This document shows, piece after piece, positions 45,922 through 57,668 of a stretch of DNA of 64,000 nt. Every line of letters starts with the position of its first letter. Positions within the stretch are counted from its first letter, which is position 1. The notes beneath the pieces are model-generated. The model searched no databases. It saw nothing but the letters and a program-made list of their open reading frames with translations, and was not told the origin of the DNA. Both the position numbers and the translations under genes were made by a program. Origin of the DNA: Neurospora tetraspora (lineage: Eukaryota > Ascomycota > Sordariomycetes > Sordariales > Sordariaceae); assembly GCF_033439725.1 (NCBI RefSeq), contig NW_026944389.1:868001-932000 (forward strand), read 5' to 3'.

Positions 45922-48235
45922 TCATTTGCATGTCTCCAATCCGTCATCGTCCTTGAAGATCTCCGGGGCGGCTTCCTTGAGGGTCTTTCCTCTCACGCCG
46001 AGCAAGAAGCATCTGGTTCCCACGTCGAAATAGATGGACATCATCCAGTGCTTCAGGTAGTGGGCGGACTTGCGCCTTGACCCTTCGCTTTCTCAGGGAT
46101 GATCTTGAGTTTGAGAATCATCATTCCACCGCTTTCGACATGCTTGTTCCGAAAGTCAATTTGGCATTCGAATTTGCCGTTTGAGGTGGGAACGGGCAGA
46201 TCGTCCAGCAGATCGTATGTCCGCTTGTAGGTAGGTCTGGGAACCGCATTGTTCCAGCCATCAAACTTGAAATCTTGACCAAGAAAAGGGTCACAGACCA
46301 ACCGAAGATGATCTCCGGCTATAACATCGATTGTTAAGGTCCTGGATTCGATAGGTACGTAAATGCCTTGGGCATGGAGGGATCTGATCCATGCTTGCTT
46401 TGCTCTACCGGGTCTGTTTCCGAGGTGCTCCAAGCACGTGGATGATAACCTTAAGATGGTGCATCACTACGGTACTGAGTGAAGCGCGCGCCGGATGGAT
46501 CTCTGACGTGAAGCTTGGTTAAGCTGGGCTAGTTCTTCGTTATTAAGAAGCGTTTAAAAGGAGGAGAGCCTGAGAGCCATTCTTGTTGAAAGTCAGGTGT
46601 TTTGCACTCGTACTGGCTGGCATATATAGTACAGGTATTGAGCAGCGGAAAATTGTCGATCTGATCATAGCTTTCCTTGCACGGACCGGGGAAACTAGTA
46701 TTGGTATTGACACTGCGTTGTTCGTAGACCACTTTAAACTCATCAATCAATATATAAAACGCCGCGTGCTGAGAATCTAGTCCTATTCTGCTATCATAGT
46801 AGTGTGATAAGAAGTGCGCGAAGTCTCAAGCTGGTATCCGAAGTCATGAGGGGAGGTGCGGGAAGTCCTGCCCTTGAAGAAATGGGGCTGGGTTTGGCAT
46901 TCAATGCACTTCCGGCTTCATGTTGGTTAACAAAGGCGACTGCAGTTCAAATACGCTGACACAAAGTGTTCCAATTAAGACAAAATGATTGATTGAGTGG
47001 ACAGATCTAGGGGGATTATGTACAAGAAGCAGAAGCAGTTGGCCGTGACACTGTTTAAAGATACAGAGTATTGTCCTGGGATTGGGCAGCTTTCTTTGCA
47101 AGCCGATTCCGATATCCTGAGTGATGAACTGTCTGGCAGTCAGAGCGTAGAGGTACTCTACTGTTGCAATTGCACCCCTGGTTGCTGACGATTGTTCACG
47201 ATCGTGGATGTCTCGCTCAAAATGAGGTCGTGGGAGACCAGCATCTTCAGCGAGTTGTTGCAGGCGAAGCTGAAGAGGAGAATTGTAATAATCATGCTCC
47301 AAGCATCCTCGTGAAATTATCACACTTCCGGCAACCTTACGATCTCGCATGATTCTGTTGAGAAGCGCGAACTGTTGGGCTGCAACTTTGAGCGGATGGC
47401 GGTACGCACATTCCCAGAAGTGATCGCATCCCGCGTTGGAAATCTCTAAATGTACTCTGCCACCTGTGTCGGTAACGACTCCGAGCGGGAAGGAAGGCCC
47501 CCTACTAGTTAAACATACCATCATTTGACCCCCAAAAGATAGAATGAGGACAACCTCTTCACTCATCGCATCATTGCGATAATAATCCGCTGTGTAGAGG
47601 GCCACGAAAATGATGAGCCCAGGCGTCAGACTTGGTGACAAACGTAATGTGTTTATGTACCGTCTCGCGATGGATGTCGAACGCTTCAGCAAGCACGTTA
47701 AGGTAGACTTCTCGGAACGAAGAGTTCCATTGTGCCGGTATAGTGACGCACATGTGGTCCTTCGCTCGCACGGCTGTCGGTAAAGGACTGTCCCAAGCGC
47801 TCGGCTAAATAAGCGTCCTTTGTTGTGCGCATGCTCCTGAACAAAGCTACGAGACCAGAGTAAAGCTTGCTTCGAAACTCGGGGGAGTCATATATAGCGA
47901 GCTCTTGCGCCATCGGATGTTGTGGGGCGGCCTTGTCCAGCTGTTTAGCAAGTAGGTAAAATGCGTACTTCAGCGGTACGGGCTCAAACTGGCGCCATCT
48001 GACACTGAGGTCATATATGCCGGGGCATCATCGTCGAAGGGATAACCGTGAGCAGGGAAGTCTTGCCAACCCCACGGAGTATTGTTGAATCTTTTGGAAG
48101 GAGGGATAGCTCTGACCAAGGTGTTGTGGGGATCATCGTATTGGCGCAGGATAGGACAGACTACCGTTATACGGCTTCCGGAACATCCCAAATCGATACC
48201 GATAAGTTGTTTCTTACGTCGTGGGATATCATTCC
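45922..48235 (-). pseudogene. Hsp70/HSPA12-like copy C, broken in several places
   Basis: Homologous pieces occur in the right order on the minus strand. They are LIGIDLGCSGSRITVVC (about 48180-48220), HGYPFDDDAPAY, EPVPLKYAFYLLAKQ, CVTIPAQWNSSFREVYLNVL, LILSFGGQMM, WECAYRHPLKVAAQQFALL, the GIGLQRKL block near 47070, and the C-terminal domain (LRLVCDPFLGQDF; FDVGTRCFLLG) down to TGA at 45922. The frame changes at about 48000, 47770, 47610 and 46080. The short exon after the FGG motif and about 60 residues of the next are missing. The acceptor CTAG at 48236 gives the first recognisable exon; the true start is not found. The copy is non-functional as read. Confidence 0.72.
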
Positions 48236-48841
48236 CTAGTTAGCAACGACCGGGCTTGCTATGTGTTCGTTGAAGGCTGGTAAACTAACGGCAAGATCTT
48301 TTCTTCCTGCAAGTTCGGGCCTGGAATATGTATTATTCAGTACCTTATATACATTGTAGATGACTCGGTACGGTCTCGGTGGAATAAGGCTCGAACTCCT
48401 GAGTGTCAAGGCGGCGCGCGCAGGTGGGGATGTTGTTTCGCGACGAGCGGTGCGGAATGAGAAAGCAAGTCCGAATATGCAAATTCTTCTCATCCTCACA
48501 AAAGAGTTGAGGAAGTGGACATATGAATGGGGAATATGGACATGAAAGGAAAGCAGTTGGACGTGATAGTTAGTTGAATTATACAGAGTGCTGTCCTGTT
48601 CAGACAGAGGAGAGTGTTTGGCGTATGTTTCATCGTTTCATTGAGTCTTGTTACTGCCTAAATTCATTTTTGCGATAACTGACTGTTGCTTTTTCACATG
48701 ATCGTTCCTACCCAGGGCTGCTAGGTGGAGTTTGTTAGCTCTTTCCCGGTGTATCACATCTCACCTACAATCTCGGTCCTTCAATTTACACCACTGTTAT
48801 TTGGTGTTAACTTGAGGTTCCTGCTGTGTGTCTTCGTTTAG
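48236..48841. other. Gap between copies C and D
   Basis: May include the lost first exon of copy C. Nothing else is recognisable. Confidence 0.35.
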
Positions 48842-49590
48842 TTATACCTTTACATGTTCTCGTTCGCGCAGCGTGCAAAAGGATTCTGCTAGGATCGAAC
48901 GGTATTGCTCCTCGAACCTCAAGTCCCACTGTAATGGAATGGTGACGCGCAGTTTTCCCACTTTCCAGCGCGCCCGTTTGGTCTCGATGGTCTCCTCGAC
49001 CTTGCTAATGAGCCATTTGAACATCTGTACAAGGCCCAAGCGCAACTTTCTTCTGAAGACCTCTCTGTTGCGATTATCCTCCGCAATCATCCTTCGCAGG
49101 AGGGGATACTCCTTTTTGAGAGTCTTTGATGCATCTGAGAGGATGTAGAACGCATATTTGAGGGACACACTCAGACGACCGTCGTCGTCGAGACTCTGCT
49201 TGTGAATTTGCGCTGAGTCAATGTCGTCGAAATGGTCGAAGACATACCTACAGGTACTTTCCAGTGTTTCCGCTTCCCTGCAATGATGTGCTCCACCTTT
49301 CCCTTGAGCTTGGTGAACATTTGCACCAGACCCAGGCGCAATTTCCTCCTGAACTCTGCTCTGTTGCGACGGTCTTCCGCAATCAGATCCTGCATGAGGT
49401 GGTATTCTTTGGCGAGGGAGTTCGGAGCGTCCGAAAGGATGTACAGCCCGTATTTCAAGGGCACACCCAGACGGCTATCAGGTTCGAGATTGTTGATGTA
49501 GATTTCCTCGTCGCGGGTGTCGTTGTCCATGACAGCTCCGCTTGCTGAGAAGGTGTAACCATCACCGCCGTTCTCTCTGGTGAGGATCAA
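48842..49590 (-). pseudogene. Hsp70/HSPA12-like copy D: tandemly duplicated fragment of the ATPase domain
   Basis: Two adjacent copies of the same part of the domain lie on the minus strand. One (49171-49590) contains LKYGLYILSDAPNSLAKEYH and FRRKLRLGLVQMFTKLKGKV. The other (48842-49168, with about 70 bp before it in a shifted frame) contains LKYAFYILSDASKTLKKEYP and FRRKLRLGLVQMFKWLISKV, followed by RVTIPLQWDLRFEEQYRSIL. Both resemble copy E residues of about 110-190. The phosphate-1 region, the later ATPase blocks and the C-terminal domain are absent. It is a relic made by local duplication after truncation. Confidence 0.72.
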
Positions 49591-51316
49591 AATGACGGGA
49601 TCTTGACCCTGAAAGCGCCACAGCTAGAGAAACGCTGTGGATGAAGAGAAAGACGGAGTAGGTAGGTTGGAATGATGACGGCCAAGATTGAAGTACCTAG
49701 AGGTATTTTCAAGGCAAAGGAAGAGGAAAAGGAGAGAATGTGGGAGATAGATCAGTGGATATATACGCGGTGTTCGTAAGGGACGCCAAAGGGATTGTTG
49801 AACTTGACTTGGAAATTTATATAGGGCATGAGAAACCTGGAGTACGGAAGAATACATCTATATGCTGGGAAAATTGGAGGATGTAGTAGTTGCGTGCAGC
49901 TACTTGCTGCCCCTCCTGTTGAACATATATAAGGTACCTTTTTCACACCTTCGTATCTATGTCTTTTCTCTGGAGCCTTGTCACTAGTAGGTATCTATGA
50001 CTTTTTTGCCATATCTTTTGCGTACAAAACTCATTGGGGATCCTACTATATATCCCTCTTGTGAAAAGCATCCATCCTTCGGCAGCATGAGATGACTCAT
50101 TCTCCCTTGATTCATTTCGTGACTCCTTAATACCAACACAAACAGTCCCGTGAAACAAACATAACACTCCTCCCAAGCCATTTCAACTCAAACTTAGAGA
50201 CTCAAAGCTTCGAGGTTTCCATCAACACATTCTCCACTTTTACAAACACAGACCTTGTTTTTGGCCGCTTGAAAATAGATGACGAAGTACTTGCTTTCGG
50301 TGCCGTCATTTTGCTACGTTCTGCAGGTAAGGGGTAGTTGCTAGTGTCCATATTCGTGTTCCTGGTTGTGCAACTTTGGTTTGCTTCTGTTGATGTTGCC
50401 GCTTCCGTTGGAACCACAGCTACCGCTACCGCTGCCGCCGCCGGCAACAAGGCAGTTGGCTAATGAGAAGTTTGGGATACGCCCAATGACGAAAACAAGA
50501 TCCAGGTGAGTGAGACAAGCGTTGAAAGCCTGGCCGTACAAAGTTTCGAACGGTGATGTTGTTTTTGGCTTATAGACTGCGTTTGTTCTGGTACGGTTTT
50601 CGTACAAAAGGCCTCATATGACCTTTTTTATACTCAAAAAGGCGGCCAATTCACTAACTGTTCTGAGTTGAGTTGTAACTCGCCTTGGGAGTCTCGAATT
50701 GAGTTTAGTTGGGTTGAGTTGAGTCGAGTTGGTTGAGTAAGTTGAGTTATTCCAAGCGCTGTACGAAAACCGTACGAGAACAAACGCAGCCATACTTCCA
50801 TCAAGGTCCAAGGAGGGTAGAGGTACAAAACGTTCACCTTGAGGGACAGAACAGAACATATGTTACGTATGTTAAGTGTCGGTCGTTACTGTATTTCTCT
50901 ATTTCGCGAACCACTTGCCTGTTTTGCTTGCAATGTCTGATGAGGGGTCGTACCTGCCCTGGGCTACTAGATGCCTGGGTGCCTGCTGTGGAGATTAATC
51001 ATCATTTTCAGTCCGCAGGAGCTCTTGCCAAGTTGAGGTTCTTGTCATTTTTCAAGTCATTTGGCGCACAAGTGCCCCGACTGGCAAAGAGGTCTGAGTT
51101 TCTGAGATAATTAGGGGCGCAGAGTGAACCGTTTTGCCATGTGATCATGACATTCATATGTCTTCCAACTGCTTCAGCGGACGTTTCTTAGGTGATTTGC
51201 TTACTCTCCGACATTTTCTTCACCTTTTGGCAGTCATCCGGCAGCATTCTGGGGAGTATTGGGTTGCTATCTACTTCTGCTCTCGCTGGTCACCTCTATA
51301 CACACACTATGCAGGT
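49591..51316. other. Intergenic, with a MITE at 50577-50789
   Basis: Two overlapping minus-strand readings near 50202-50607 are Ala/Gly/Ser-rich and include the end of a MITE; I cannot support a gene. The remainder shows nothing recognisable. Confidence 0.4.
50577..50789. mobile_element. MITE of 213 bp with 29-bp terminal inverted repeats
   Basis: CTGCGTTTGTTCTGGTACGG, then TTTTCGTAC, at 50577-50605 is inverted at 50761-50789 with one mismatch. The interior holds GAGTTGAGT-type pentamer repeats (about 50664-50745). No coding sequence. The target duplication is unclear. Confidence 0.82.
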
Positions 51317-51623
51317 TGTTACGATCCAATAAGGGATCACTTATGTAAGCAGCTAGATAGACCAATCAGGAGCGCGCCGCAGTACCGGCGCCGCAGCAGC
51401 GGTGCCGTAGAGGCGGCTCCGGGAGCGCCGCAGAGCCGCAACCGTAATAGCGGCGCAGCGGCGCCCTTCTGAAGGTCGGTATATAAGACGGCCTCCCCAG
51501 GCCTCTTATATTACGGCTCTTCAGCAAGCAATAGCTTTCACAATCGATCAGTACCTTTTGGCTACTACTACCGTTGTTCTTATTCCCAGCGATATACTCC
51601 TGTGCTTGTAACGATTCGTCACA
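51317..51623. mobile_element. Solo LTR, 307 bp, not RIP-degraded
   Basis: Begins TGTTACGATCC and ends ATTCGTCACA, with the 5-bp duplication CAGGT on both sides (51312-51316 and 51624-51628). It contains GTATATAAGACGG near 51479, a plausible LTR promoter box, and a very GC-rich GCCGC-repeat zone at about 51370-51465. It differs from the 264-bp LTRs at 16089 and 23176. It is a fossil left by recombination between two LTRs of a family whose interior is absent from this window. Confidence 0.8.
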
Positions 51624-51724
51624 CAGGTACCGTACGTGAAGTCTAGCCCCTCGATTCAGTGGACTACCAGACCAAACTTACTCCCATCCCATGATGATCA
51701 CGATCTCTTGCAGGTGCCATCGAC

Positions 51725-54019
51725 CTAATCATCCATGCTGGTATCTCCGTCTGCGTCCGTGAAGAGATCAGGGACGACGTCCTCAAGACGAGTGCTCCTC
51801 TTACCAGGCATCATGCACCTGGTACCGCAGTCGAAGAACAGAGGAAGTTTGTACCTCCATCTGATGCGGCTGTCTGTGTCCTCCTCCTCCTCCTCCTCCT
51901 CGGGTGTGAGGACAATCTCGAGGTGCATCACCACCTCGTTTCCTTCGCCGACCCATTGCACGAAACACTCAACCAAACCGCTCCTGGGCATGATGGGAAA
52001 CTTCCGGAGGAAGTTGTAGGCCCTTGCCACAAAGATTTGCGGGAGTTTGCCGAAGCGTTTCACGTCCTGGCCATAGAACGGGTTCATGATCAGCCTGAAC
52101 CGATCACCGGCCTGAACCCTGATTTTGCACTGCGGCCGGATCTCCTGCTTGCCCTCCACCCACTACGCGCTGTGTTAGTTTATCCCCAGGATGCATTTGA
52201 ATTGAGAACTGGAAGCAATAACTCACGTAGTACCAGAACGGGGCCCCTCTATCGTCCCAGTCGTCAGCCTGTGCCTGCCTCATTTGCATGGCAATTCCTG
52301 CACCTTGACGCAGAAACTGAAGGACAGTTAGCGCCTTTGCCACCGAGTGGAGAATGCCAACGATATTACGCTGAGCACTACCAGTATTGGCGTGGTTAGC
52401 TAACTGAGTGCTAATTTCCATGGATTGAGAAAACTTACTCGTGGGAAACACCTTGCTTGGTGACCTTCAAGATTGGGCCCAAGCCTGCGGCCTTGACCAT
52501 GGCCTCCACGGCCTCATTCAAGGCTTCGTTCAGGAGACTTCCGCCAGCAGCGACCACAAGAGGCTTGTTTTCGAATTTTCCGCTCTTATATGCTTGCTTC
52601 AAGTACTCGACCTTATTCTCAACGAGATCAAGAGCGGGCTTGTAAGCACCAGCCCAACACTCGTCGATAGCCTCCTCTGAAAGCCTGATGACGCCTGAAT
52701 CATCATTGTCGTCACAGAAAAAAAACTTCTGCTCCCCAGTCGTCTTTCCAGGGCCCCAATAGGCGAAATACTTCTTGATCGTTTCGCGAATCTGCACCTT
52801 GGCCTCCGGCCGCAGAGGCGTCCTTGAGGTTTTCAGCCAGACTTCATCACAAGCTTTGACTAGCCTGTCAGCAAACTGCTCGCCGCCACTGCCGACTCCT
52901 AGTAATGAAAAGTAGGTTAGAAGGCTCCTTGGTCCCAGGTAAGTATGACAAGCGGGGTGAAAGATTCTAGCATACCGAACGCGTCTTCCATGGCATAGAA
53001 GTTGAGTGTATCGCCCCGCTTTGAGTTGATGTAATACAAGCAGCCATTCTACTCAGCAACAGGTTAGCGACAAGATGTTATGAATGGTTTTCATGGTTCC
53101 AGTGTCTCATAACTTACCATGCTATGGCCTCCAAAGTCAAGAACCAAACAAGGGCGATGTTCATGGGCTTGACTTTTTGCGATTGCGTCGTTCATGTACA
53201 GTTGGGTGTGAAGGAGGAAGTGGGCAAGACCCTCTGGTTCGTAAAAGAACATCATTCGATCGCGCGCATAATCCTGGCTCCAGTTGAGGGCTTCACCGAG
53301 AATCGCGGAGTACTGCGCTTCGAAGTCCAGATCCCACTGCGACGGGATGGTGATGCACGCCTTTCCAATCCTCCAAGGATGCCTTCCAGCCGCGATCGAG
53401 TCGTGCACTTTGAGGATGACGTACCGAAACATCTGCAAGAGGCCCAAGCGTAGCCTTGCCCGGAACTCTTTGGGCTTGCGTATGGCTTCGGCTTTGAGTT
53501 TGTCGATCAGGGGGTACTCTCCAGTCAGGGTGTCCGAGGCGCCGGCCAGGATGTAAAAGGCGTATTTCAGTGCCACCACTTCATGGCCGTCATGGTCAAC
53601 TTTGCTGAGGTAGATCTCAGCTGGCCTGACGGGGCCAAACACGCGTCCGTTTGCCGGGAAGGTGAAACTATCATTTCCATAGACTGAGTTGTGGATCATC
53701 AGGAGTTTCTCAGGCGCGTTCGGGGGCATCAGGCAGGCGCGAATGCCGGAGCTTCCCAAGTCGATGCCCAAGAGGGCATCTTGACTGTGACGCGGCGAAG
53801 AGACAACGGTCAGGTCACTGCGTGCATGTATGGCACCTTGAATGATCATCATTTGCTTGCACGTTGTTAGGGAGAAACTTACATGACCGGAGCATTGTTC
53901 GTAGCAACTGTAGTGGATGGCTTACTTCTAGCCGCCTTTTCACCTTTGCCGTTGCTGGTTTGCGCCACAGCAGCGGTGGCAGCAGCGGCGGCAGCTTGTT
54001 GTCCTCTTGTCCTCCGCAT
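51725..54019 (-). CDS. Hsp70/HSPA12-like ATPase, copy E, apparently intact
   Basis: Six exons (53883-54019, 53118-53817, 52976-53048, 52439-52898, 52227-52377, 51725-52162) give 652 residues in one frame. The N terminus is Ala-rich and low-complexity (8-20). Phosphate-1 motif LLGIDLGSSG lies at about 61-70, phosphate 2 LVLDFGGHSM at about 270-279, and the adenosine motif VVAAGGSL near 418-425. This is a complete actin/Hsp70-fold nucleotide site, divergent as in HSPA12-type proteins and without the canonical substrate-binding domain. Instead a C-terminal domain (FRLIMNPFYGQDV; FFDCGTRCMMPG) follows, with an Asp/Glu tail. It is predicted to bind and hydrolyse ATP; client and role are unknown. 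The start at 54019 (MRRTRGQQ) is the most plausible ATG but not proven. It is the only copy in the array with both frame and motifs intact. Confidence 0.83.
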
Positions 54020-55242
54020 ATCTAGTGACTCCTGGCAGGGAGACGCCGGAACGGAACGGAATGAATGTCGCGAGAGAGAGTCCCGATGCAAGTGCCACAA
54101 GTAGAGGCAATCCTCGGAATGCGGGAGAGGTTGAGATTGGAGAGATCGAGGAGTTCAAAAAGTGAGAACGAGGGAAATGGAGGTGACGTCCACTCAAATA
54201 GAACTGAAGGAAGGTCAAAGCTTTGTGGGGCTTCAACAAATGAATGGTGAAGGGAACGTCCTAGGCGTCGAGGTGGCTTCACTGTGCTGTCGAGTTGAGA
54301 CTGAATACTAGTATCAGATGCCGGACAGGTGCCAGTCAGTCATTAGCAGAGAGAAATTACCAGGTGAATTTCGTTGAAACCGGCCGGCAAAAATTGAATA
54401 GATTTGTGACATGAGATGACATAGAAACAGAGGAATGAGTGGGCCATGGAATATGGGGGTCGCAATGATGCCCAGAATAACTTTTGTGGCATAGACAACA
54501 AATGGGAACGATGGCGCCAGGACAGCATAGCACGAAGATATGACTGGCTTACTATGTAAGGTACCTCTAGATACATTGGTCATTGCCGTGAAGGACACGC
54601 GCTGCAAGAAAACGGAGGACAACAAGGACTGTACAACAAGCCGAGAGGTCCTTGTTGCGTAGACACGAAGAGGAAAGCGGTTGGTGGTGAATGGATATTT
54701 CCACCTTGACGCCCACTGCAGTGGATGGGTTGATTCACCTCCATGTCGTATCGGTATGGACACATAGGGACGGAATACATGGTCCTTTGGTATTCAAGTG
54801 TTCCCTGTAAGCACCGTGTGGATGACAAACAATACCAGGAACCGGTTCGGACAATAAGTCGGCAACATCTTGGGGTCCACAATGGTAGGAGGTGAAGGGC
54901 ATCTCAATAGATTTCTCATCCCATTCGGCCTTAAAGTGACAATAGGAAACATCCTGGATTTCTGGAGGGTCAGTGCGTCCACACAACGATAAATTCCGCT
55001 CCCTTGAACCGGGGCTTTACCTCTCATTTTCCTTTCTGCTTCTAATTTCAGTCCTCCAAACTCTACTCTGCAGAAGGTACCTTTCCTCTCAACAACAAAA
55101 GCCTTAGCCTCCCAGCAATCGAAGCTGTCCTGCACTCAACTACCTTACACCACGACGTTCGTTCACTTCCACCAAGTATCCTCCACTTCATCAGACCTTG
55201 CGACAAGCTTGTTACACCAGTATATCCGACACCCATCTGAAG
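54020..55242. promoter_or_regulatory. Shared 5' region between copy E (minus) and the 55.2-kb gene (plus)
   Basis: Head-to-head genes with 1.2 kb between the start codons. No further gene is supported. Pyrimidine-rich leader sequence precedes the ATG at 55243. Confidence 0.45.
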
Positions 55243-56309
55243 ATGCAGTGGTTCACGAAGAGGCAGTGGGACAGGGTGGAAGACAAGAGCGATCTCACCC
55301 CCCAAGAATTTCACATATTTCATGCCACCAAGGAGAAGCTTGATGATCTGAAGGCGGTGTATCACAAGCTCGATAACAAGCTCGAAAAGTACATGATGCG
55401 GGCGCTTAGAAAGTTCGAAGCGACAAAGAAAGAGATCAGGCAGTGCAAGGCGGAGCAGGATGCCATTCTGGAGGAACTCAGCACAGTCCATAACATGGCT
55501 AACCGAGCGCAAGGGCTTTCCGTTCTTTTTGAATGGAAACCTTTTGGGATGTGCGATTCTCCCGACCACTGGACCGACGGTGAAACGGGATTGAGGTTGG
55601 AGGTCACGCCGGGACCCACGCATGAGTGGCATTCTGAGTGGAGGGAAAGACTGCTAGAAGCACGTACATCGTACGGCCCAGCTGGCCCTCCCCCTTACCC
55701 TCCCTTCAATCGTTCTCCGGCTTGGGAAAACAGACCAGTCACTCGAGATCATCCCCATCCCCTTTACTGGGAGCCAGACTCCGTGCAGAAGCTGGCATGG
55801 GAGGAAAGTCAGCAGAATCAAGAGCAGAATCAAGAGCAGGGTGATGAGCCAGATGATGAGGAAGGTACCGATCTGGAGTCAGAGCCAGAGGAGGCAGGTC
55901 CATCCTACATCCCCGAATCTCTTCGCCACCTTCCATACTTCGCCAACCTGCACCGTGCCGGCCACAGCAGCGCCCTCTCAACTTCCCCGCTAGCCGAGCA
56001 GTCGAACACTGGCACACAGCCGTCCAAGCGCGACAAAGGGAAAGGCAAAGCCGTTGATCCTCCTACCACCACTACCGAGTCCAGAACCGCCCCTGTCGCT
56101 GGTCCCTCGTCTGCCTCTGCTCCCACTTCCGCCTCCAACATTGACGGACCGTCCAACTCGACCACCAACGTTACAAATAGCGACAGGAGCGCCAATGCCG
56201 CCACCGCTATCGCCGGCCCATCCTCTGCCTCTATTCCTCCTTCCACCTCTGTCGATGCCGGACCGCCCAACGCTTCCGTCGATGCTACAAAGAACGGCAG
56301 GAGTGTCAA

Positions 56310-56342
<33 letters not shown>

Positions 56343-57668
56343 TACGGTTGCCGGCCCCTCCTATACCTCTGCTCCCGCGCCCGTCGTGGCTCCCTATACT
56401 GTGTCTGCTTCCACCTCGAGCATCGCTGAACCGTCCATCGCCACTACCAGCGCCACCACGGAAACCACCAGGGACACCGAGCCGATTAACCCTTCCACCA
56501 ACATCCCCACCAGCACTACCACCGGCGCTGTCATCAGCGCTGCCATCGACAACACCGCCACTACCGCGGTCACCAAAGAAGAGACCAACCAGGAGACTAC
56601 GGCAAACGATGCCGATAAGAGCACCATCAACTTGCAGCCCAGAGCCCGCAAGATCAAGATCAAGACTCCTGCCAATAAGAAGGACATCAAAGGCAAGGGC
56701 AAAGCGGTCGACAAATCCAACAATACCAACAACAACACCCACAAAATCACCAAGCCCAGAATAATCAAGCGCTCGCAGGTCGTCAAGGAAAAATACTGGG
56801 TTTTCAAGCTTGATTCCTCCATGTTCATAAAAAGCGGTCGCATCAGGGCGGAGTTAACAAATCCCAAGGGCAACAACAAGAGCAAGGCCAAAGAAAAGGG
56901 GAAGGCGACGGTGTTTAGCAGTGCCAACGACAATGGCGGAGAAAACGGCGAAGGCAGCAGCAGCATGGCCAGTAGCAGCAAGACCGCCACGGCCATCAAC
57001 AATGGCAATGACAACAATAGCGACGACAACTCCGAAGACGAGTTGGCCCTGGGCCAAGACAGCGATGATTGCGACAGCGGCAGCGAGACAGATGACAGCA
57101 AGGACAGTAATTTTACTCTCACGTCCAAATCCAAGAAGGGCAAAGTCACTACCGCCGCCGCCTCCACTACCGACCCTAGCACCACCATCACTACCGCATC
57201 CAGCTCCCACTCCAGCGCGAACAAGCGCAAACGCACCACTACCGACACAGGCGACGAAGAACAAAACGCCTATTACGTTCTCCGCTGTCCGCTCGACCAA
57301 AATTGCATGTCCCATTCCAACTCCACCCACAACGCCCCAGCAAGCATCAAAGGGGTCTTTTGCCGGCACCCCTTCAAGAAGCGCCGAGCAATGGACCACA
57401 TCAAAACATGCGGATTACAAGGGGAACTTGTTAGTGAAGAACATATATGGAAGAATTGTTGTAAGAGGGGTGAGTCTATTCTTCTTTTGTTCCACCTTGA
57501 ATGATTGCTAACAGCGAAATAGTGGTTCCGGACAGAAAGAACACACCTGTCAACGATGAATGGGCTGTGAAACACAACAGGACTTTGATCCGGAGCTTGG
57601 TTCACAAGGCCGGGGGTGGAAAAGAGGAGAAGGAGAAGATGGAGAAAGAGATGGAGGAGGAGCTTTGA
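55243..57668 (+). CDS. Large Ser/Thr/Ala-rich protein with coiled coil and Cys/His C terminus
   Basis: Exon 1 is 55243-57469 and exon 2 is 57523-57668, split by a 53-bp intron (GTGAGT, GCTAAC, TAG), giving 790 residues. The ATG at 55243 (MQWFTKRQWDRVEDK) is the first in frame. Residues 20-90 look helical and coiled-coil-like (FHATKEKLDDLKAVYHKLDN), and a Pro-rich patch and acidic EEQ-rich stretch follow. Residues about 250-480 are disordered, Ser/Thr/Ala-rich, with a poly-Ala run coded by GCC repeats. Basic KGKGKA and acidic DSDD/GSETDD tracts come next. Near the end RCPLDQNCMSHS, FCRHPF and DHIKTCG place Cys and His like a zinc-binding module, and the tail is Lys/Glu-rich. A nuclear or chromatin role is conceivable but only inferred; I know no named family. 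Confidence 0.78.

Noticed and set aside
45625-46080. Plus-strand reading of 151 codons
   Set aside because: It lies partly antisense to Hsp70-like relic C, whose minus-strand reading shows homology; the plus reading shows none.
56054-56764. Long antisense and alternate-frame readings inside the 790-residue gene
   Set aside because: They mirror GCC/ACC-type codon repeats of the real frame and consist of Pro- or Gly-rich low complexity.
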